64,000 nt of DNA from assembly GCF_004118855.1 (NCBI RefSeq), contig NZ_PDKF01000014.1, positions 1 through 64,000 on the forward strand, written 5' to 3'. Positions 26,547 to 34,970 of this stretch are shown piece after piece (the first letter of the stretch is position 1; every line of letters begins with the position of its first letter). Made by a program: the position numbers and the translations under genes. This stretch comes from Arcobacter sp. CECT 8983 (GTDB lineage Bacteria; Campylobacterota; Campylobacteria; Campylobacterales; Arcobacteraceae). Below the pieces are notes generated by a model, which was not told the origin of the DNA, did not search any database, and worked only from the letters and a program-made list of their open reading frames with translations.

Positions 26547-28246
26547 ACCTCTATTGTAAAGCACGCACCTTCTTTTTTATTTTCAACTCTTAGCTTCCCT
26601 TTAAAGTGAGAGTTGATTATTGTCTTAGACATATAAAGTCCTATTCCACTGCCTTTATCTTTTGTAGTAAAATATGGTTCAAAAATTTTGTTTAAATGAG
26701 CTTTTTCTATTCCTCCTGCATTATCGCAAACAGTAGTGAAAGACTTATCAAAATAACTATCTATTGTAATTTTTATTTTTGCATCTTCTATTTGTCTTTG
26801 AATTAAAACATCTTTTGCATTTGTTATTAGGTTTAAAACAACTTGAGAATATTCATTTTCGTAGGCATAAACTTTTTTATCTTTTCTAATATCAAGTTCT
26901 AAATCTATATTCTGTTTTTTTAATAATTCAGACATAATATCAACTGCTTGTTTTACTGCCTTTGATAAATAAAAGTTTTCTTTTTCTTTTTGTGGCTTAT
27001 AAAAATCTCTAAAACTATCAATTGTGTTTGACATAAATTCTAATTGAGTATTTGACTCTTCTATCTTCTCATTTAAATACTCTTTTGTAAGCTTCTTATC
27101 ATAAGATGCCATTTGCAAATTCATATTTATAAAACTAAGGTGAGTAAGTGGTTGTCTCCATTGATGGGCAATATTATTTATCATCTCTCCCATTGAGGCT
27201 AATTTTTCTTTATGTATTAATAATTTCTCTTTTTCATTTTTATCTTTTTGTATTTTCCTTAGAGTAAAAGCAAGTGCTAAAGTAAAAATCAATGATTCCA
27301 TTGGAGCTGCAAAATGAACAATATAAATTCCACTAAAAGGTATTAAATCATTTTCTGCTATATAAACAAAAGTTGCCATAAAACTCCAACCAATAGTGTA
27401 AATAATAGCATTTTTATTTCCCTTTATGATTGAAAGTAAACCTAATAAAGAAGGAATTAAAAAACTTATATAAAAAGGCATATATTCATATAACAAAGAG
27501 TAATTAATAAAAAGAATAATTCCTATATCAATTATATTTATCCATAAAAAAAAGTTTATTAAATTATATGAAAAAGAGAGCTTACTTTTTGCATTTAAAA
27601 TCTCTTTTGCAAAAAGTAAAGTAAAAATAAAACTTAAATTTTCTAATATATCTATTATAGTTTGAGCAAGTATTGTTGGGTATGGTTTAAAACTTACTAT
27701 CATAAATCCTATCAAAGATAAAAGTACAAAAAGTTGCATTATCGAATAATATAAAAAATATTTCTTTCTTATAGAAAAATAGATTATAAAATAGTACAAA
27801 AAAGCACAAAATATGATTCCATAAGCTACACCATAAATTATACCTTCATAGGGTAATATGTTTTTATATTCACTTTCAGAGATTACTTTTACTCTAAAAC
27901 CTGGTCTTTTAGGAGTATCATATTTATACTCAAAATATAAAACTTTGGGTGTAGTTTTATTAAGTTCTATTAACATCATGTGATTATAGTTCTTATGCTT
28001 TGTATTTGTGTAAAATAAGTCTTCATAATCAGAGATAACCGTTAAATAATAGTTTTTATTAAGATAGGTTTTCTTTTTTAATTTTACTTTTATAGCAAAC
28101 TGTTTAAGCTTTTTTTCTTTGTAGTCTAAATATTTTGCATTTTTAAAATTAACGAAATCTTCAGATATTTTTACTGACTCAATCACATCAAACTTATCTG
28201 CATATAAAAAAGAAAAAAAGAAAATTAAAATAAAAAGTTTTTTCAT
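26543..28246 (-). CDS. Sensor histidine kinase with 7TM (DISM-like) input region, second copy
   Basis: A 567-residue paralogue of the kinase at 16474. Signal helix 1-16, periplasmic domain to about 135, seven helices to about 330, His361 in NNIAHQWRQPL, then HATPase motifs (NEYSQVVLNLITNAKDVL, DNAGGIE, GSGIGLYMSK). Its start overlaps the stop of the response regulator by 4 bases. The periplasmic regions of the two kinases differ far more than the catalytic parts, so they probably sense different signals. Confidence 0.9.
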   Translation of the reverse strand: MKKLFILIFFFSFLYADKFDVIESVKISEDFVNFKNAKYLDYKEKKLKQFAIKVKLKKKTYLNKNYYLTVISDYEDLFYTNTKHKNYNHMMLIELNKTTPKVLYFEYKYDTPKRPGFRVKVISESEYKNILPYEGIIYGVAYGIIFCAFLYYFIIYFSIRKKYFLYYSIMQLFVLLSLIGFMIVSFKPYPTILAQTIIDILENLSFIFTLLFAKEILNAKSKLSFSYNLINFFLWINIIDIGIILFINYSLLYEYMPFYISFLIPSLLGLLSIIKGNKNAIIYTIGWSFMATFVYIAENDLIPFSGIYIVHFAAPMESLIFTLALAFTLRKIQKDKNEKEKLLIHKEKLASMGEMINNIAHQWRQPLTHLSFINMNLQMASYDKKLTKEYLNEKIEESNTQLEFMSNTIDSFRDFYKPQKEKENFYLSKAVKQAVDIMSELLKKQNIDLELDIRKDKKVYAYENEYSQVVLNLITNAKDVLIQRQIEDAKIKITIDSYFDKSFTTVCDNAGGIEKAHLNKIFEPYFTTKDKGSGIGLYMSKTIINSHFKGKLRVENKKEGACFTIEV

Positions 28247-28929
28247 TTATATAATTCTATTTTATATCCTAATTTGGATATATTTTTAATACAGTTTGTG
28301 GGAAGTTTTTTTCGTAAATCTCTTATTAAAAGTCTTACTGCATTTTCACTCATATATTCATCTTGCCAAATATCACTTTGTAGTTGTTCATAGGTTGCAG
28401 CTTTAGGATATTTTTTACAAAGAAGATCTAAAAGAACTATTTCATTTTTTGTTAATCTAACTTCTTTTTCATCAACTTTTAAAATACTTTCAAAACTATC
28501 ATAGTAAACATTATTTGCTATATATTTTTTATTGTTTTCATCTTCAAAACTCTCTTTTGCACATTGTAAAAGCAAAGGAAAAATTGTATCATGCTTAATG
28601 GGTTTTGTAAGATATTTTACTAAACCTAAATCAATAGCATCAAGTAAATAGTTTTTGTCAGTAAAAGCAGAAAGTACTATAAATTGGGTTTTTTTATCAC
28701 TTTGTCTAACTTTTCTAACCATATCTAAGCCACTTAGTTTTGGCATTTTTATATCTGTAATTACTAAATGAGGTTTTTCTTTTTCGATAATATCAAGTGC
28801 AGTAAAAGCATCATTTGCTTCATAAACATTTTCAAAAAATCTTTTTAAATATGAGACTGCATTTTCTCTAATAAAATCTTCATCTTCTACATATAGAACT
28901 TTTAGTTTTTTGTACTCTTCTTTTAACAT
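28243..28929 (-). CDS. OmpR-family response regulator, second copy
   Basis: A 228-residue regulator with REC (Asp59 in VITDIKMP, Lys in YLTKPI) and a winged helix (NEIVLLDLLC, AVRLLIRDLRKKLP). Paralogue of the protein at 15800 with the same neighbour order. A TATAAT box at 28937-28942 ends 7 bases before the ATG and no ribosome site is visible, so the mRNA may be leaderless. A Fur-box match lies just upstream. The receptor gene at 29022 ends 92 bases behind this promoter, so regulator and receptor point the same way but are separate units. Confidence 0.9.
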   Translation of the reverse strand: MLKEEYKKLKVLYVEDEDFIRENAVSYLKRFFENVYEANDAFTALDIIEKEKPHLVITDIKMPKLSGLDMVRKVRQSDKKTQFIVLSAFTDKNYLLDAIDLGLVKYLTKPIKHDTIFPLLLQCAKESFEDENNKKYIANNVYYDSFESILKVDEKEVRLTKNEIVLLDLLCKKYPKAATYEQLQSDIWQDEYMSENAVRLLIRDLRKKLPTNCIKNISKLGYKIELYK

Positions 28930-28961
28930 GGAAAGAATTATACAATATTCTTATTAAATAT

Positions 28962-28976
28962 TAATAGTTATTATCA
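28962..28976. promoter_or_regulatory. Fur box upstream of second response regulator
   Basis: TAATAGTTATTATCA matches the 7-1-7 Fur model at 12 of 14 positions, with a perfect right half. It lies about 20 bases upstream of the -10 box of the minus-strand response regulator gene. Confidence 0.65.
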
Positions 28977-29021
28977 TAATTGAGATATAACTAAAGAGAA
29001 AACTCCCTTTAGTTATTAAGT

Positions 29022-31130
29022 TTAGAAAGAATATTTTAAAGAAAGCATAGCACTTCTAGGTGCACCAATAGCCACTTGACTATAGAAACCTACATTTGAA
29101 TAATACTCTTCATCAAATACATTATTGATGTTTAATTGTGCTGATAAATTTTTATTAAATCTATATTTTGCCATTGCATCAACAATAGTATAAGCTTCTT
29201 GATATACTCCACTATTTTCAGTTGAAGTTTGCCAATTTAACCCAGCCCCTAAACTTAACTTATCAAGTTCATATTTTGTAAATAGTTTAAATGTTTTCCT
29301 TGCTTGATTTGGATTAACATCATTTTTATCTGCATCTTTTGCAATAAATTGAGCATATCCTGCACTTAAATTCCAATTTTCAGTAATTTCACCATTTATT
29401 TCTATTTCAAAACCTCTACTTGTAGTTCCTTCTGCTTCTACACTGGCAACAGATGTTGTACCTGGAACAAATACTCCTGATGGGTCATTTTGAGCCAATT
29501 TATCTTGTTCAATTCTAAATACTGAAAAACTTGCATCTAACTTGTCATCAAAAAACTCTGCTTTGATTCCAGTTTCATAACTTTTTCCTTCAATTGGATC
29601 TAAGAAACCTCCACTTGAATCCCTTTCATCTTGTGGTTTAAAGATATCAGTATAACTTGCATAAATTGAATAGTCATCTGTTATATCATATACTAATCCA
29701 ATGTATGGAGTAAGAATATTATCATGTTCATAATGTAAGTCTGCAACTTTTTCTTCTTTTTCATAATCAGTAATTCTTGCACCTGCAATTAATTTTACAC
29801 TATCTCCAATAGAAAATCTACCTGCTAAGTATGCACCTAGTTGTTTAGTTTCTGAGTCTAATTTTAAATCTTTTTTTCCAAAGTTTGGTTCAGCAATATT
29901 TCCATCCCACTCAAAGAAGTTTCCTAAAGAACCAACAGATGCACTTGCAGAATATCCTTCAGAGTTTTGTTTACTGTACATTACCCCAGCTATAACTTCA
30001 TGCTCTTGTCCTCCAAGTTCAAATGGAATAGAAGTATAAATATCAATATTATCTTGTTCCCTTTCAAAATCACCTAAATAACCACTTCCAGAAAGTCCTA
30101 ATCCCGTGTTTTTATCTAAGCTTCCATAAGCATATGAAAGTTTAAGATCTGCATTATTTTCTGTTTTTGAATAGCCTGTATATACTTTAATATCATTTTT
30201 AAAATAGTGTTCTAATTCAATAAAATAGTTTTTATTTTCAGAAGCCCAATAACTCCATTTTGGAGCTGTTGTTTTAGAAGAATCCCAATTGGTTTTTGTT
30301 CCATCTGAAAATTTAGAAGGTAAACCTCCCCACATACTACCTCTTGGGTCATTATCTTGATAACTTGCTCCAAAAGAAAGTTTTGTACTATCAGTTAAAT
30401 CAGCTTCAACAATTCCATAAAATACTTTTTTCTCTTTTTCATAATAGTCTTCAAAAGACTCTTTATCTTCTAAACTTGCAGCAAATCTTGCTCTAATTTT
30501 TCCATCATCTGTAAGTGGTGTAGAGATATCAACATTACCTTTATATTTATTCCAACTACCACCTTCAATACTTATATTACCAGTTAGCTCTTTACTATTT
30601 GCTCTTTTTTTGATTAAATTAATAGCTGCGGAAGGATCCCCTGCTCCACTAATTAAACCATTGGCACCTCTTACAACTTCCACTCTATCGTAAATTGTTA
30701 AATCTTGTTGAGATTCCCCTGTACTGTATCCAGAATTCCAACTTGTTGTAATTCCATCAATTTGGTAATTATTTATATTAAAACCTCTTGCTGAAAAAGA
30801 TTGTCTTTCACTATCTGATCTATTTACAGATAATCCAGTTACACTATTAACTACATCTGCAATAGATTCTAAACCTCTGTCTTTTATTTGTTCATTGGTT
30901 ATAACACTTACAGACTGAGGCGTATGTTTAGGTGATAGATTTAATCGTGTAGCACTCTTCATAGAATCAATTGTATATGAACCAGTTGATTCTGTGTCAC
31001 TTGAACTTACTATATTAACTGTTCCAAGAGATGTTTTATCTTTTTCATTTTCAGCTGCGAATACTGAACTATGGATTAAGAAGGCTGTACAAAGAGACAA
31101 ACCTAATATTCTTTTATTGCTTGTTTTCAA
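29022..31130 (-). CDS. TonB-dependent siderophore receptor
   Basis: A 702-residue receptor of the FhuA/FpvA-like class. Signal peptide to about residue 26 (SVFA before AEN), TonB box LGTVNIV, plug with TPQSVSVITNEQIKDRG, SARGFNINNYQIDG and VEVVRGANGLISGAGDPSA, then barrel strands and a C-terminal SLKYSF. Start is TTG (31130) with AAGGAAA upstream. Paralogous in sequence and promoter to the receptor at 31301, which lies directly upstream in the same direction. The TPQSVSV-type plug is typical of hydroxamate or mixed siderophore receptors; the ligand is not determined. Confidence 0.93.
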   Translation of the reverse strand: MKTSNKRILGLSLCTAFLIHSSVFAAENEKDKTSLGTVNIVSSSDTESTGSYTIDSMKSATRLNLSPKHTPQSVSVITNEQIKDRGLESIADVVNSVTGLSVNRSDSERQSFSARGFNINNYQIDGITTSWNSGYSTGESQQDLTIYDRVEVVRGANGLISGAGDPSAAINLIKKRANSKELTGNISIEGGSWNKYKGNVDISTPLTDDGKIRARFAASLEDKESFEDYYEKEKKVFYGIVEADLTDSTKLSFGASYQDNDPRGSMWGGLPSKFSDGTKTNWDSSKTTAPKWSYWASENKNYFIELEHYFKNDIKVYTGYSKTENNADLKLSYAYGSLDKNTGLGLSGSGYLGDFEREQDNIDIYTSIPFELGGQEHEVIAGVMYSKQNSEGYSASASVGSLGNFFEWDGNIAEPNFGKKDLKLDSETKQLGAYLAGRFSIGDSVKLIAGARITDYEKEEKVADLHYEHDNILTPYIGLVYDITDDYSIYASYTDIFKPQDERDSSGGFLDPIEGKSYETGIKAEFFDDKLDASFSVFRIEQDKLAQNDPSGVFVPGTTSVASVEAEGTTSRGFEIEINGEITENWNLSAGYAQFIAKDADKNDVNPNQARKTFKLFTKYELDKLSLGAGLNWQTSTENSGVYQEAYTIVDAMAKYRFNKNLSAQLNINNVFDEEYYSNVGFYSQVAIGAPRSAMLSLKYSF

Positions 31131-31143
31131 AATATTTCCTTTT

Positions 31144-31158
31144 TGATAGTAATTATTA
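31144..31158. promoter_or_regulatory. Fur box upstream of receptor gene at 31130
   Basis: TGATAGTAATTATTA matches the 7-1-7 Fur model at 12 of 14 positions, ending 14 bases before the receptor start on the minus strand. Part of a promoter segment duplicated at 33398. Confidence 0.7.
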
Positions 31159-31300
31159 AAATTAAGATAAGCGAATTATTTCTTAATTATTCTTAGAAGA
31201 AAATTGTAAAATATCCAAACATGATAAGAAGAGAATAATATTTACAAATATTAATTATCTTGTATATACTAAGAAAAGGACATAGCCCTTCTCTTAATAT

Positions 31301-33385
31301 TTAGAATGTATATTTTAGATTAATTGTTGCATTTCTAGGTGCCCCATAATTTGATTGCCCCCATTGTGCAGTTAGTTTATATTCTTCGTCTGTAATATTA
31401 TTTATATTTAAATTTATACTTAAATTTTTTGTAGCTTTATATCTTGCAAAAGTATTAATTAAAGCATAACTGTCTTGAGCCTCATTATCTCCTGAATAAA
31501 TTTCACTTTGCCATCTTAATGAAGCACCTACTCTTAAAGGTGCTGAAGAAAGTTGATATGCACTTGATAATTTAAACTCTTTTTTAGGGATATATCTTCT
31601 TGCTTTATTTCCATCTTCATCTTTAATATTTATATATGTGTATCCCATACTTAAATTCAAGCCTTCAGAAACTTCACCTGCTAATTCAAGTTCAAAACCA
31701 TCACTTTCTACTGAAATTCCTTTATATATATTTAATCCTGTTGCATGTTGACTTACATATTCCCCTAAATTTTCTTGTTCCGATTTGAAGTATGATAAAG
31801 ATAAAATTGCATTTCCATCATTTAACTCTTGTTTTATTCCTGCTTCAAAACTTTTTCCTTCAACTGCACCTAAAGGACTTAAACTCTCATTTACATAACT
31901 TTGAGAATTGAATACTTCACTATAACTTGAAAATAACATAGTTCCTGGAATTACTTCATAAGCTGCACCTATATAAGAGGCTACTTCATTTTCATCTACT
32001 TCTTGAGAAGCACCATATGAAATGCCATCTTGCCTAATATCAATTGCTCTAGCCCCTAATAAAATAGATAAGTTATCTAATATATTTAATCTAGAAGAAA
32101 TATAATATGCTGTTTGTTTTTCATTTGTATCTGTACTACTTTTTTTTGGGTCGTGTTTATAGAAAGTAGGTTTAGGAGTATTTCCACTCATCCAATCTCC
32201 ACCTATAGGAAAATAAGTTCCTCCAGTTGATGGGTATATTGATTTAGCTGTTGTATCAATATCTGCATGATTTACCCCAAAAACAACTTTATGTTCTTTG
32301 CCAAAAGCTTTAAAATATCCAGAAGCAAAAACATCTATTACATCTACTTCTTTTTCTTCTTCATATCTAGAAGCAAGAGAAGACAATCCTGTATTTGTTC
32401 CTTTATTTGGATTTCCATCTAAATAAAACCAATCCCAATCAGTTTCTAATTTATTATGAGAATAAATTGCTTTTGCTAACCAGTTTGTTGTAATATCTTG
32501 TTCTATTTCAAGAAATGTTTTAGAAAGAGTTAACTCTTTTCTTGCCCAATCTGGTGCTGTATTTGTTGACACATCATAATCTGTCTTTGTGCCATCACTA
32601 TAAAATAGTGGTAAGGCTCCAGAAGAAATACCTTTATTATCATTATCATTAATACTATGTCCAAATGTTACTTTAGTTGTATCTGTAAGATCACTGGTTA
32701 AAACACCATAAAAAGAAGTAATATCACTTGAGTATCTATCTAAATATGAGTCTCCTTTTTGTTTTGCAATAACAAATCTTCCTTTTAATTTATCATCAAT
32801 TATTGTTCCAGAAACATCACCTTCTATTCTTTTTTGATTCCAACTACCATATGAAGTTGAGATATAAGCCTTAGTTTCATCTGTTGGTTTTTTTCTAACA
32901 AAGTTTACTGTTGCAGAAGGATTTGATAAAGAACTAATAATGCTTGTGGCTCCTTTTACAACTTCAACTTGCTCATAAGCTGACATATCTTCAATTCCAT
33001 GGAAGGTTCCACTTGTAGGAACACCCACACCATCATATTGAAAGTTGACAATATTAAATCCTCTAGCATTATAATAGGTACGATCAGTTTCTGTTCTTTC
33101 AACTCTTACTCCAGAAACTTGTTCAAGAGCGCTTGCTGTGTCTGTTAAATTATAATCATCAATTTGTATATCAGATACCACTGATACAGCTTGTGGTGTT
33201 TCAAATATTGTCATATCTAGTTTTGTTGCAGATGTTGTTTTCTCTTGTTCTCCATAAATCATTACAGAGTCTAAAGTATTAAGATTATTTTTCTTTACTT
33301 CTGTTTCCTTTGCTAACACTTGAGTTTGTAAAATAAGTGCAGTTAAAAGAGATAACTTAGTTAACCTACTTCTTGTTATTTTCAT
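31301..33385 (-). CDS. TonB-dependent siderophore receptor
   Basis: A 694-residue receptor of the same class as its downstream neighbour: signal peptide (VLA before KET), TonB box LDSVMIYG, plug motifs TPQAVSVVSDIQIDDYN, NARGFNIVNFQYDG and VEVVKGATSIISSLSNPSA, C-terminal INLKYTF. ATG at 33385 with AAAGGAAA upstream. The pair most likely arose by tandem duplication that included the promoter; the extracellular barrel loops have since diverged, so a different chelate is probable. Confidence 0.93.
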   Translation of the reverse strand: MKITRSRLTKLSLLTALILQTQVLAKETEVKKNNLNTLDSVMIYGEQEKTTSATKLDMTIFETPQAVSVVSDIQIDDYNLTDTASALEQVSGVRVERTETDRTYYNARGFNIVNFQYDGVGVPTSGTFHGIEDMSAYEQVEVVKGATSIISSLSNPSATVNFVRKKPTDETKAYISTSYGSWNQKRIEGDVSGTIIDDKLKGRFVIAKQKGDSYLDRYSSDITSFYGVLTSDLTDTTKVTFGHSINDNDNKGISSGALPLFYSDGTKTDYDVSTNTAPDWARKELTLSKTFLEIEQDITTNWLAKAIYSHNKLETDWDWFYLDGNPNKGTNTGLSSLASRYEEEKEVDVIDVFASGYFKAFGKEHKVVFGVNHADIDTTAKSIYPSTGGTYFPIGGDWMSGNTPKPTFYKHDPKKSSTDTNEKQTAYYISSRLNILDNLSILLGARAIDIRQDGISYGASQEVDENEVASYIGAAYEVIPGTMLFSSYSEVFNSQSYVNESLSPLGAVEGKSFEAGIKQELNDGNAILSLSYFKSEQENLGEYVSQHATGLNIYKGISVESDGFELELAGEVSEGLNLSMGYTYINIKDEDGNKARRYIPKKEFKLSSAYQLSSAPLRVGASLRWQSEIYSGDNEAQDSYALINTFARYKATKNLSINLNINNITDEEYKLTAQWGQSNYGAPRNATINLKYTF

Positions 33386-33397
33386 CTATTTCCTTTA

Positions 33398-33412
33398 TGA
33401 TATTAATTATTA
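33398..33412. promoter_or_regulatory. Fur box upstream of receptor gene at 33385
   Basis: TGATATTAATTATTA, 12 of 14 matches to the 7-1-7 Fur model. It begins a 52-base block (33398-33449) that is identical at 49 positions to 31144-31195, the promoter of the neighbouring receptor. Confidence 0.7.
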
Positions 33413-33550
33413 AAATTAAGATATGCGAATTATTTCTTATTTATTCTTATAGATATATTACAAAGTAGCTGGACATGATAAGTAAATAATAATATTAAAT
33501 AAACTGTTTTACACACATGTTTTCCACATTTTTTTTTATTAAAATTCAAT

Positions 33551-34129
33551 ATGGAAAATTATGATATAGATAATAATTATTATTTAAGAAGTAGAAAGAT
33601 GGACATTGCAACTATAGAAAATATTTGTAAATGTTTTAGTGACGACTTAACAGCAAGTGAAGCATCACAAAAAGTTAATATTAGTAGAGTAACTATAAAT
33701 AAGTACTACAAAAAACTTAGAACTTTCATTACTAACAAACAAGAAAAAGCAAACAAAAATAAACCAAGATATTTTTATTTAAAATACTTTGTACTAAATA
33801 AAAACTACATATTCTACATAGAATATAACAATGAAATAGTCTTATTAAAAGAGTTTGATCTTAAAATTGATGATGAAGTAAAAAATAGTCTAATAAGAAA
33901 TAGAAAAATAAATTGTGCTAAATTGCTATTAAAAGAAAACAATAATAAATATATTGTCTTAGGATATATGAGTACAAAAAATAGATTAAATGATTTTATT
34001 AATAGTAGATTAAAAAAATTTAGAGGAATAAATAAAACAAATATTGAAACTCATATAAAAGAATCAATCTTTAGATTTAACAACTCTAACTCTTCTGTAT
34101 TCACAAATCTAACTACAATTTTTCTATAG
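33551..34129 (+). CDS. IS1595-transposase-derived HTH protein lacking the catalytic core
   Basis: A 192-residue basic protein. The N-terminal part (about 17-60) has a helix-turn-helix (LTASEASQKVNISRVTINKY) like the N-terminus of IS1595-type transposases, and the end (RLKKFRGINKTNIETHIKES followed by IFRFNN) matches their conserved C-terminal segment. The DDE catalytic region between them is shortened to ~80 residues with no convincing Asp/Asp/Glu set, so it cannot transpose. The frame is intact and no terminal repeats were seen, which suggests a domesticated DNA-binding protein. ATG at 33551 or 33599 (better ribosome site AGAAAG). It sits 94 bases before the TonB operon. Confidence 0.6.
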   Translation: MENYDIDNNYYLRSRKMDIATIENICKCFSDDLTASEASQKVNISRVTINKYYKKLRTFITNKQEKANKNKPRYFYLKYFVLNKNYIFYIEYNNEIVLLKEFDLKIDDEVKNSLIRNRKINCAKLLLKENNNKYIVLGYMSTKNRLNDFINSRLKKFRGINKTNIETHIKESIFRFNNSNSSVFTNLTTIFL

Positions 34130-34185
34130 TATAATTTCACAAGTTATTTATGTAACTTTTGTATAAGTTTAATTTTATATTTAAA

Positions 34186-34200
34186 TGATTATAATTCTCA
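34186..34200. promoter_or_regulatory. Fur box with embedded -10 (TonB operon)
   Basis: TGATTATAATTCTCA, 12 of 14 matches to the 7-1-7 Fur model, with TATAAT (34190-34195) as probable -10 inside it. The next bases (to 34207) are also identical to the site at 22348. It controls the six-gene TonB operon. Confidence 0.78.
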
Positions 34201-34223
34201 AAATTAATACTAAAAGGGTAAAA

Positions 34224-34970
34224 ATGAATAAACTATTTAATACTATTTTATTTTCATTAATCTTTTCAACTTCACTATTCTCAAATGAGATAGATAAGTC
34301 ATTAGAAGTAATTGAAAAGACAAATAACAAATTAAAAAATTATCAAAATAAAATAGATAATGAAGAGTATCAAAGAGAAGAACTTCTTAGTAAATATAAG
34401 TACACAAACGCTGAGTTAAAAAGCACTAAAGTATATAATGAACAACTTAGAAAAATTCTTCAATCACAAAAAGAAGAGCTAGTAAATATTGATCAACAAA
34501 TTGTTGATATTGAAAATACACAAAAAAATATTTTCCCTCTTATGCTAAATATGGTTGATAGTCTAAAGAAATTAGTTCAAATGGATACTCCATTCTTACT
34601 TGAAGAAAGAACAGACAGAATCAATAGACTTGAAAAAAGCCTTGACAAAGCAGATATTAAAACAGCTGAAAAATATAGAATTATTTTAGAAGCTTTTAAA
34701 ATAGAGTATGACTATGCAAATAGTATTGAAACATATCAAGACAAAATAAATGACACTACGTATGACTTCTTAAGACTTGGTAGAACAGCATTATATTATC
34801 AAAGTTTAGATTTAAAAAATTATGGATATTGGAATAATGAAACTAAATCTTGGGTTGAAATTGATAATTCAGAGGCAAAAGCAAATATCAGAAAAGGTAT
34901 TAAAATTGCTAAAAAACATCAAAATGTTGATTTCTTAAATCTACCATTTTTAAGTCAAAAGGATAATTAA
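34224..34970 (+). CDS. DUF3450 TonB-system-associated periplasmic protein
   Basis: A 248-residue exported protein: signal peptide (1-20, SLFS before NEI), a long coiled coil (about 25-110, Lys/Glu/Gln heptads), and a C-terminal helical part with LEERTDRINRLEKSLD, the family hallmark. DUF3450 genes head Vibrio-type TonB2 operons. I use ATG 34224 with AAGGG upstream, not the in-frame ATG at 34185 that lies in the Fur box. Its stop overlaps the next ATG by one base. Confidence 0.88.
   Translation: MNKLFNTILFSLIFSTSLFSNEIDKSLEVIEKTNNKLKNYQNKIDNEEYQREELLSKYKYTNAELKSTKVYNEQLRKILQSQKEELVNIDQQIVDIENTQKNIFPLMLNMVDSLKKLVQMDTPFLLEERTDRINRLEKSLDKADIKTAEKYRIILEAFKIEYDYANSIETYQDKINDTTYDFLRLGRTALYYQSLDLKNYGYWNNETKSWVEIDNSEAKANIRKGIKIAKKHQNVDFLNLPFLSQKDN

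Noticed and set aside
33551-34129. Intact insertion sequence
   Set aside because: No terminal inverted repeats or target duplication seen, and the product lacks a DDE core; treated as a transposase-derived protein.
34185-34223. ATG at 34185 as start of the DUF3450 gene
   Set aside because: It lies inside the Fur box/-10 element, and the signal peptide begins at ATG 34224 with AAGGG upstream.
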